A stretch of DNA of 10,521 bases from Actinomycetes bacterium. GTDB lineage: Bacteria > Actinomycetota > Actinomycetes > Actinomycetales > Cellulomonadaceae. The stretch covers positions 1 through 10,521 of the forward strand of contig JAEYUL010000196.1 in NCBI GenBank assembly GCA_023432565.1, given 5' to 3'. Shown one piece after another: positions 5,234 through 10,521 of this stretch. A program made the translations under genes and the position numbers. Position 1 is the stretch's first letter. Every line of letters starts with the position of its first letter. Under the pieces are notes generated by a model. The model was not told the origin of the DNA, ran no database searches, and saw only the letters and a program-made list of their open reading frames with translations.

Positions 5234-6156
5234 GAGGCCACCTCGCTCGCGACGAGCTCGAGGTGGTCGAGGTCCGCCAGGTCGAGGACCTGCAGGTAGA
5301 CGCGGCTCGCGCCCTGCTCGCGCAGCCACGCGAGGCGCTCGACGACCTCGCCCGGCGTGCCCGCCAGGCCGTGCGCGCGCAGCTCGTCGGGCTCACGCCC
5401 GATCGCGTCGGCGCGCTGGCGGACCTGCGCCTCGTCCTTGCCGACGCACAGCACGAACGCGGCCGAGAGCACCAGGTCGTCGGCCGGTCGGTCGATCGCC
5501 TCGCACGCCGCCTTCGCGCGCGCGAACTTCTCCGGGACCGAGTCGAACTCGGGGAAGGACAGGTTGAACTCGCTCGCGTAGCGGGCCGCCAGCGCGGGCG
5601 TGCGAACCGGGCCGTTGCCGCCGACGATCACCGGGACACCGGGGCGGCCGCCGACCTCCTGCACGGGCTTGGGCAGCGCCGGGGAGTCCTCGAGCGTGTA
5701 GTGCTCACCCGTGAACCCGTACGTCTGCCCGACCGGGGTGCCCCACAGGCCGGTGACGATCTCGAGCTGCTCCTCGAGCAGCCCGAACCGCTTGGGCGGG
5801 AACGGGATCCCGTACGCGCGGTGCTCCGCCTCGAACCACCCCGTGCCCAGGCCGAGCTCGACGCGCCCACCGGACATCTGGTCCACCTGCGCCACCTGGA
5901 TCGCCAGGATCCCCGGGTGGCGGTACGTGACCGACGACACCAGCGTGCCCAGGCGGATCCGGCTCGTCTCGCGCGCCAGCCCGGCCAGCGTGGTCCACGC
6001 GTCCGTCGGGCCGGGCAGACCCTCGGTGCCCATGGCGAGGTAGTGGTCGGAGCGGAAGAACGCATCGAAGCCGAGGTCCTCGGTGGCGCGCGCGACGCGC
6101 AGCAGGTCGTCGTAGGTGGCCCCTTGCTGGGGCTCGGTGAACACTCGCAGTTCCAT
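5221..6156 (-). CDS. LLM-class F420-dependent oxidoreductase, Rv1855c-like
   Basis: This 311-aa protein has a luciferase-like TIM-barrel fold. Bacterial luciferase-family enzymes of this subgroup use reduced coenzyme F420 for hydride transfer; the substrate of this family is unknown. Recognisable conserved stretches are MELRVFTEPQQGATYDDL at the N-terminus, FFRSDHYLAMG (34-43), GPTDAWTTLAGLARET (49-64), RIRLGTLVSS (67-75), DQMSGGRVELGLGTGW (92-107) and PVIVGGNG (175-182), which match the Rv1855c (TIGR03560) pattern as I remember it. The start ATG at 6156 is set by the conserved MELR.F.EPQ. No good ribosome binding site precedes it, only GGGG. CATGAT lies exactly six bases upstream and could be a weak -10 for a leaderless transcript. 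A hairpin separates it from the upstream nei gene, so it is probably its own unit. Its end overlaps the convergent glycosyltransferase by 13 bases. Confidence 0.94.
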   Translation of the reverse strand: MELRVFTEPQQGATYDDLLRVARATEDLGFDAFFRSDHYLAMGTEGLPGPTDAWTTLAGLARETSRIRLGTLVSSVTYRHPGILAIQVAQVDQMSGGRVELGLGTGWFEAEHRAYGIPFPPKRFGLLEEQLEIVTGLWGTPVGQTYGFTGEHYTLEDSPALPKPVQEVGGRPGVPVIVGGNGPVRTPALAARYASEFNLSFPEFDSVPEKFARAKAACEAIDRPADDLVLSAAFVLCVGKDEAQVRQRADAIGREPDELRAHGLAGTPGEVVERLAWLREQGASRVYLQVLDLADLDHLELVASEVASQLG

Positions 6157-6178
6157 GCCCCGATCATGCCGTGCCCGA

Positions 6179-6225
6179 GGCGCGGGGCCCGTCTGCGCCG
6201 AGAGGGTCCGCACGGGCCGCGCGCC
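6179..6225 (-). terminator. Terminator-like hairpin after the nei gene
   Basis: GGCGCGGGGCCCGT (6179-6192) pairs with ACGGGCCGCGCGCC (6212-6225) at 13 of 14 positions, with a 19-base loop. It lies 13-59 bases downstream of the glycosylase stop and before the start of the oxidoreductase on the same strand. The loop is long and there is no T tract, so confidence is moderate. Confidence 0.55.
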
Positions 6226-6237
6226 GGCCGACGAGGG

Positions 6238-7197
6238 TCAGGGGCGGGTCTGGCAGGTGGGGCAGCGGTAGAGCTTGCGGGCGGCCATCTCCTCGACGGT
6301 CACGGCGGTGCCGCACACGTAGCAGGGCTCGCCCGCGCGGCCGTAGACCCAGTGCCGCAGGCTCGTGTCCGTCAGCGCCGCGCGGCGCTGCTCGGGCGTC
6401 AGGTCCTCGCGCGTGATCATCACGCCCGTCGCGATGCCGTCGGGCAGCAGTCGAGCCCAGTCCTGCCAGAGCGCGAGAGCGACAGCCGGCGGCACGTGCT
6501 TGCCGGGCGTCCACGGGTCGAGCCGCGCGCGGAACAGCAGCTCGGCGCGGTAGATGTTGCCGATCCCCGCGACCACCGACTGGTCCATGAGCAGCTGTCC
6601 CACCGCGACGCCGCGCGACCGCAGGCGGCGCACCATCTCGCTCCCGGCGGCCTCCAGGTCTGCCTCCGTCGCCGGGTCCGGGCCGAGCCGCGCGACGACC
6701 GCGGCAGCCGCCTGCGGGTCCAGGACCTCGCACGCCGAGGGGCCGCGCAGGTCGGCCACGGTCTCCTCCGTCGCGAGCCGCACCCGCACCTGGCCCACCG
6801 GTTCGGGTGGGAACGGCGCCTCGCCGTGCGGGACGCCCGCGACCAGACCGCCCTCGTCGGCCGGCGACTCCCGCTCGTCCTCGCCCATGCGCACCGCGCG
6901 CCGCAGCCGCGGCGCCCCCAGCGACCCCCACGCGGACTCGCCGGGCACGATCGAGGACAACCGCCCGTAGAAGTCCCACGCGCCGTACAGCCCCAGGTGC
7001 ACGCGCAGCACGTCACCCGTGGCGAACTCGAGGAACAGGTGCTTGCCGACCGCCGACGAGCGCGTCAGCACCTGACCGTCGAGCCGTGCGGCGCCCGCGG
7101 CGAACCTGCCCTGCGGGGAGCTCACGTGCAGGGCCCGGCCGACGAGGTCGGCGTCGAGCTGGCGGGCGATGCGGTGGACCGTATGACCTTCGGGCAC
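6238..7197 (-). CDS. nei: Endonuclease VIII-type DNA glycosylase (Fpg/Nei family, Nei1-like)
   Basis: This 319-aa enzyme is a bifunctional base-excision repair glycosylase/AP lyase acting on oxidised bases, probably pyrimidines. The N-terminus MPEGHTVHR supplies the catalytic Pro2 (after Met removal) and Glu3. GKHLFLEF gives the conserved Lys52. The helix-two-turn-helix region is QLLMDQSVVAGIGNIYRAELLF (201-222). A C-terminal zinc finger uses C292, C295, C312 and C315 (CYVC...CPTC) with Arg307 in the finger loop. MPEGHT plus SSPQGRF and HLGLYG match mycobacterial Nei1 (Rv2464c) better than Nei2. Between YGAW (about 71) and GQVRVRL (135) there is an acidic, Pro-rich insertion of roughly 40 residues relative to Rv2464c as I recall it. 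The GTG start is required by the PEG motif. There is no ribosome binding site; TACCCT lies six bases upstream, suggesting a leaderless mRNA. Confidence 0.95.
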   Translation of the reverse strand: MPEGHTVHRIARQLDADLVGRALHVSSPQGRFAAGAARLDGQVLTRSSAVGKHLFLEFATGDVLRVHLGLYGAWDFYGRLSSIVPGESAWGSLGAPRLRRAVRMGEDERESPADEGGLVAGVPHGEAPFPPEPVGQVRVRLATEETVADLRGPSACEVLDPQAAAAVVARLGPDPATEADLEAAGSEMVRRLRSRGVAVGQLLMDQSVVAGIGNIYRAELLFRARLDPWTPGKHVPPAVALALWQDWARLLPDGIATGVMITREDLTPEQRRAALTDTSLRHWVYGRAGEPCYVCGTAVTVEEMAARKLYRCPTCQTRP

Positions 7198-7209
7198 GCC
7201 CGCAGGGTA
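7197..7209 (-). promoter_or_regulatory. Candidate leaderless promoter (-10) of nei
   Basis: On the minus strand TACCCT (7209-7204) fits TANNNT and is followed by six bases (GCGGGC) and then the GTG start at 7197. The spacing is identical to that found before the gene at 951. It lies within the 34-base gap after the upstream protease gene, so nei can be transcribed separately from it. No clear -35 box. Confidence 0.5.
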
Positions 7210-7231
7210 ACCGCGCGGGCGATGACCGGGG

Positions 7232-9121
7232 TCAGGCGGCCGGGGTCGCCCCGATCCGGGCGGCCACCGCCTGAGCCAGGGCAGGTCGTGCGGCGTGGGC
7301 CTCCGCGGTGGCGTGCGCGCGCTCGAGCACGTCGGTGATCTCCGGGCCGATCAGCTCGTGCCGGTCCAGCAGCGCGTCGCGCAGCGCCTCGACGAGATGC
7401 CGGTGGCGCGACAGCAGGCGCCGCACGGTCGAACGGGCCTCGTCCAGGACGCTCTCGAGCTGCTCGCGTGAGGCCGGGTCGGCGAGCACCGCCGACACCA
7501 GGTCCCGGTCGACGGCCAGGAACGAAACGAGCGAGCCCGTCATGCCGGCCGCGCCCACCATCTGCGCGGCGGTCCGGGTCGCGGCCGCGAGGTCGCTGGC
7601 CGGACCGGTGGACGTGTGCCCGTAGAACAGCTCCTCGGCGACCCAGCCGCCCATCGCGATCTGCACGAGAGCCTGCAGGTCGTACTGCGAGTGCGTCCAC
7701 ACCTCCTCGCAGTCGTTGTGCGCGAGCAGGCCGAGCGCGTTGCCGCGGCGGATGATCGTCAGCACCTCGAGCGTGCGGTTCGGGGCGACGAGCCACGCGA
7801 CGGTCGCGTGCCCGGCCTCGTGCGTCGCGATGAGGCGCTGCTCGGCCTCGGTGTACCGCACGGGCTGACCGATCCCGACCATCTCGGTGATGCGCGCCTG
7901 CTCCACGTCGTGGAACGACATGGTGGTCGAGCCGCGGCGCAGCGCGTTGACGAGCGCCTCGTCGAGCAGGTGCTCGACCATGACGGGCGTCCACCCGTTG
8001 GTCGCCGCCGCGATGCGGTCACGCAGCGCGGGGTCGTCGAGCGACACCTCGTGCGAGCGGCGGGACAGGAAGTGGTCGACGAGCGCGCGACGCCCGTGCG
8101 CGTCCGGGGTGGAGAACGTCAGGTGGCGGTCGAACCGGCCGGGGCGCAGGAGCGCGGGGTCGAGCGAGTCCGCGCGGTTCGTCGCGGCGATGAGCAGGAT
8201 CGGCGCCCGCCCGGGCCGGCGCTGCTTGAGCTGCCTGTGCCCGGGCAGCAGCAGGTTCACGGCCGCGATCACCCGGTTGACGAGCTTGTCCCACCCCGTC
8301 GGCTCGTCGAACGACTGCATCTGCACGAGGAGCTCGTTGACGACCCCGCCCGTGCCCTCGGAGACGACCGCGTTCGTCGTCGTGCCGCCCAGCCCCGGCA
8401 GCGGGCCGCAGGACGACGACACGCACGACGAGGCCGCGGACGGCACGCCCGCGGGTGCTGCGCCGAGCATCCCGCCGCGTCGCAACGCGATCGCGTCGAT
8501 CTCCTCGATGAACCCGATCGCGCCGCCCTCGCGGCGCGCGGTGGTGCGCAGCGCCCGGAAGTACGAGCGGATCTTGCGGGCCGTCGCGCCGTAGTACATG
8601 GACTGGAAGGACGTCGCGGAGACGAACAGGAACGGCACGCCCGCCTCGGCCGCCATCGCCTTGGCGGTCATCGTCTTGCCCGTGCCGGGCAGCCCCTCGA
8701 AGAGCAGCCCGCGCCGCGGCGTACCGCCCATCTGGTCGGCGAACCGGCGGTGCGTCTGGAACAGGTCGATGGAGCGCCGCACGTCCTCCTTGACGGGGTC
8801 GATGCCGATGACGTCGTCGAGCCGGACGTCCACCTGCTCGGGCCGGTAGACGAGGTGGGGCGACCGCGCGGTGCCCACCGTGGTCAGCACGACGATGAGC
8901 AGCATCGCGACGAAGAACACGACGATCGTCACGAGGAACGGGTCCATCGCCGGGAGCCGCGGCAGCACGGGCCGGTCGAGCAGCGCCGCGGTGATGACCC
9001 ACGCCTCGGCGAGCAGGACCACCGCCGCGAGCCGGTAGACGCGGCGCCGGCGCATACGCTCGCGCTCGACGGCGATGTCGTGCGCGCCCTGCCGGATCGG
9101 AGAGATCAGCTCCTCGGCCAC
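7232..9121 (-). CDS. FtsH-like membrane AAA+ zinc metalloprotease
   Basis: This 629-aa protein is a membrane-anchored, ATP-driven protease. Two helices (about 28-48 and 61-83) are joined by only about 12 residues, so FtsH's usual extracytoplasmic domain is missing. The AAA module has Walker A GLPGTGKT (143-150), pore loop MYYGA (175-179), Walker B GFIEEID (203-209, Glu replacing the first Asp) and a second region of homology AATNRADSLDPALLRPGRFDR (312-332) with both arginines. The M41 protease has HEAGH (434-438) and D510 as third zinc ligand, 76 residues on as in FtsH, so it should be active. Two extra segments, about 217-260 (with C233 and C238) and 275-306, interrupt the AAA core. I start at GTG 9121, six bases after AGGAG. 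GTG 9166 would add 15 polar residues and has no such site. It is shorter and more divergent than housekeeping FtsH, so probably a paralogue. Confidence 0.92.
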   Translation of the reverse strand: MAEELISPIRQGAHDIAVERERMRRRRVYRLAAVVLLAEAWVITAALLDRPVLPRLPAMDPFLVTIVVFFVAMLLIVVLTTVGTARSPHLVYRPEQVDVRLDDVIGIDPVKEDVRRSIDLFQTHRRFADQMGGTPRRGLLFEGLPGTGKTMTAKAMAAEAGVPFLFVSATSFQSMYYGATARKIRSYFRALRTTARREGGAIGFIEEIDAIALRRGGMLGAAPAGVPSAASSCVSSSCGPLPGLGGTTTNAVVSEGTGGVVNELLVQMQSFDEPTGWDKLVNRVIAAVNLLLPGHRQLKQRRPGRAPILLIAATNRADSLDPALLRPGRFDRHLTFSTPDAHGRRALVDHFLSRRSHEVSLDDPALRDRIAAATNGWTPVMVEHLLDEALVNALRRGSTTMSFHDVEQARITEMVGIGQPVRYTEAEQRLIATHEAGHATVAWLVAPNRTLEVLTIIRRGNALGLLAHNDCEEVWTHSQYDLQALVQIAMGGWVAEELFYGHTSTGPASDLAAATRTAAQMVGAAGMTGSLVSFLAVDRDLVSAVLADPASREQLESVLDEARSTVRRLLSRHRHLVEALRDALLDRHELIGPEITDVLERAHATAEAHAARPALAQAVAARIGATPAA

Positions 9122-9127
9122 GTCGGT

Positions 9128-9132
9128 CTCCT
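9128..9132 (-). promoter_or_regulatory. Ribosome binding site fixing the protease start
   Basis: AGGAG on the minus strand is followed by six bases and GTG at 9121. This favours the shorter reading of the FtsH-like protein over the in-frame GTG at 9166. Confidence 0.6.
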
Positions 9133-9224
9133 CGTCGTCGGTCGGGGACGCGGGCACCGACGGCACGCGCGCTCGGTGACGTCCGCGGCGTCACGTGCGC
9201 CCATCGTCCGGCGGGGTGACGACC

Positions 9225-9246
9225 ACCGCAATATCAGACAATTCGG
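9225..9246 (-). promoter_or_regulatory. AT-rich patch, possible protease promoter
   Basis: This is the most AT-rich short patch noticed in the window. On the minus strand it reads AATTGTCTGATATTG. GATATT (9235-9230) could be a -10 for the protease gene, leaving a leader of about 100 bases. No matching -35 box is found, and nothing else was found in 9167-9316. Confidence 0.3.
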
Positions 9247-9316
9247 ACCACCCGAACGGCGTAGCGAGCCGCGCCGCCGGCACCTCGACGCCCGGCCCCA
9301 CGAGCGCTGTCGATCA

Positions 9317-9353
9317 GGCCCGAGCGCGGCTCTGCCACGGCCGCGCCCGGGCC
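9317..9353 (-). terminator. Terminator-like hairpin after the surface protein gene
   Basis: GGCCCGAGCGCGGC (9317-9330) pairs with GCCGCGCCCGGGCC (9340-9353) with a single A-C mismatch and a nine-base loop. It lies about 30 bases beyond the surface protein stop (9382-9384) on the minus strand. Confidence 0.65.
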
Positions 9354-9381
9354 CGTTCACCCGCGCTCGAGGGGGGTGGGG

Positions 9382-10521
9382 TCACACGTCCCTGCCGCGG
9401 CGTCGGCGCACCGCGTAGGTGATGGCGGTCCCTGCGACGAGGAGCGACAGCGCCCACACCACGATCAGACCGGCATCGGTGCCGCTCGTCGCCAGGTCGT
9501 CGTCGGGCGTCGGACCGTACGACGGTTCGGGGCTCGGCGTCGGCGGGAGCACGCTGGGCTGCGTGGGGTGCTCGGTGCTCACCTCGCACGCCTGGGCCGC
9601 GGCGGCCTCCAGCGCGAGCGGTGTGACCGCCTGCTCGCCGTCCGGCTCGAGGCACGGGTCGTCGCCCTGGCCCGTGGCGACGTTGACGAGCGAGTCGCCG
9701 TCCACCTCGTCGGCCACCCGGACCTGGTAGGTGAGCGTCTGGACGTCGGTCAGCGTGCCGATGTCCCAGGTGAGCGTGGTGCCCGAGAGCGTCGCCGACC
9801 CGATGCTGCTGTCGATGCTGCCCTCGACGAACGTCGCGTCGTCCAGCACGTCCGTCAGGTCGTCCACGACGACGACCGACTCGACCGACGTGCCCGTCAC
9901 GATCTGCGCGACCACCGTGTACGTGACCACCTGGCCGGGCTGCACGAGCTCGCCGGTCGGCGGGTCGCTGGCCTTGGTGAGCTGCCACGACGCGGACCGC
10001 ACCGGCGGTCCGGTGTCGAGGTTCGTCACCGTGCAGACGACCTGCGCCCCTGCCGCGAGCTCGACGGCGTCGCCCTCGAGGATCGGCAGGGACTCGCCGC
10101 GGTCCTCGCACTCCCAGCCGGCGGAGCGGTACTCGGTGGGACCGTCCGCCTCGGCCAGGGAGTACGTGCCCGTGGGCACGGTCACCTCGGTGACGTCGGA
10201 GCTGCCCGACGTCCCCGAGAGGTCCTGCGGCCCGGCGGCGGACAGCGTCCAGTCCTGCGGCGTGGCGGTGCCGCCCTCGTCGTTGATGACGCGCTTGACC
10301 AGCGTGAGGACCGGGGCGTCGTCGTCGTTCACGATGGTGCACTCGATCGTCTGCGCCAGGCCGACCGTGACGGTCGAGTCCTCGACCGGCACCACGGTCC
10401 CGTCGTCCAGGCACGACCAGTCCAGCGCGGTGTACCCGTCCGGGCCGTCCTCCGAGAGCACGTACTGGCCGACCGCGACCGGAGCACCGGTCACCGCCTC
10501 GTCACCGGTCGCACCGGTCAC
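9382..10521 (-). CDS. Cell-wall-anchored surface protein with prealbumin-like repeats (partial, 5' end outside)
   Basis: The last 379 residues of a secreted surface protein are visible. The frame stays open to the window edge, so the GTG at 10521 is probably not the true start. Residues 1-70 are the end of one, and 71-170 a whole, prealbumin/SpaA-like repeat. They share G.Y.L.E, W.C.D.G and CT(I/V) near N.D, with cysteine pairs C37/C61 and C138/C163. K76, E124 and N167 are placed so that an intramolecular isopeptide bond is conceivable. A DUF11/DUF7927-like beta domain follows at about 175-285 (VTYTV, TWDIG, LTYQV, LVNVA), then C290/C312, a Pro-rich wall spacer (319-341), LATSG (343-347), a membrane helix (350-371) and the tail RRRRGRDV. 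This is the layout of a sortase substrate, with LATSG as an unusual variant of LPXTG/LAXTG. The role may be adhesion; no sortase gene is in view. Confidence 0.88.
   Translation of the reverse strand: MTGATGDEAVTGAPVAVGQYVLSEDGPDGYTALDWSCLDDGTVVPVEDSTVTVGLAQTIECTIVNDDDAPVLTLVKRVINDEGGTATPQDWTLSAAGPQDLSGTSGSSDVTEVTVPTGTYSLAEADGPTEYRSAGWECEDRGESLPILEGDAVELAAGAQVVCTVTNLDTGPPVRSASWQLTKASDPPTGELVQPGQVVTYTVVAQIVTGTSVESVVVVDDLTDVLDDATFVEGSIDSSIGSATLSGTTLTWDIGTLTDVQTLTYQVRVADEVDGDSLVNVATGQGDDPCLEPDGEQAVTPLALEAAAAQACEVSTEHPTQPSVLPPTPSPEPSYGPTPDDDLATSGTDAGLIVVWALSLLVAGTAITYAVRRRRGRDV

Noticed and set aside
7198..7220. Six-pair inverted repeat GCCCGC/GCGGGC after the protease gene
   Set aside because: It is too short to call a terminator in this GC background and it overlaps the likely nei promoter.
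4717..7338. An 873-codon open frame on the plus strand across three minus-strand genes
   Set aside because: It is antisense to well-identified genes, very rich in Arg/Ala/Gly, has no domain, and is the expected by-product of high GC.
7616..9418. A 600-codon plus-strand open frame opposite the FtsH-like protease
   Set aside because: The opposite strand carries the full AAA+ and M41 motifs; this frame is Arg/His/Asp-rich noise without a ribosome binding site.
9195..9422. A 75-codon plus-strand open frame between the protease and surface protein genes
   Set aside because: It has no ribosome binding site, random-looking composition, and overlaps the end of the surface protein gene and its terminator hairpin.

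Overview
This is a very GC-rich, gene-dense actinobacterial chromosome segment. The use of GTG (and one probable CTG) starts, the DUF2510 protein, an F420-dependent oxidoreductase of the Rv1855c type, a mycobacterial Nei1-like glycosylase, an actinobacterial FtsH-like protease and a Gram-positive wall-anchored surface protein all point to Actinobacteria. A Micrococcales/Cellulomonadaceae member (Cellulomonas-like) is my best guess, by inference only. I see no tRNA, rRNA, CRISPR array, insertion sequence, phage gene or attachment site. The window looks like ordinary core genome, with some unusual local signals.

Layout. Plus strand, left part: a cold-shock protein with a clean terminator; a small membrane protein with an N-terminal DUF2510 module; then a two-gene unit in which a 98-aa conserved protein (often labelled VapB antitoxin, but ParB-like in pattern) overlaps by a GTGA junction with a membrane-anchored LytR_C-domain protein. 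A block of six 14-bp tandem repeats and a large bidirectional hairpin separate this unit from the convergent NCS2 uracil/xanthine permease on the minus strand. Divergent from the permease, and on plus, are a tiny proline-rich acidic protein and a GT87-type (GT-C) membrane glycosyltransferase. The latter apparently starts at CTG inside a hairpin that also covers its ribosome binding site.

Minus strand, right part: reading right to left, a cell-wall surface protein (5' end outside the window), a membrane FtsH-like AAA+ zinc protease, a Nei1-type DNA glycosylase and an LLM-class F420-dependent oxidoreductase. The oxidoreductase converges on the glycosyltransferase with a 13-bp overlap of the coding ends, and a perfect 13-bp hairpin sits inside the glycosyltransferase's last codons. 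The genes are mostly single units with their own hairpins, not one pathway. No intergenic stretch exceeds 300 bases. The longest, about 260 bases at 9122-9381, holds a short AT-rich patch that may be a promoter and a terminator-like hairpin.

The observations most worth checking are the CTG start with its two mutually exclusive hairpins (3808-3848), the 14-bp repeat block (1867-1950), the terminator embedded in coding sequence (5180-5215), the recurrent leaderless start layout with a TANNNT hexamer exactly six bases before the start codon, the FtsH-like protease with two AAA insertions, and the ParB-like reading of the 98-aa protein.
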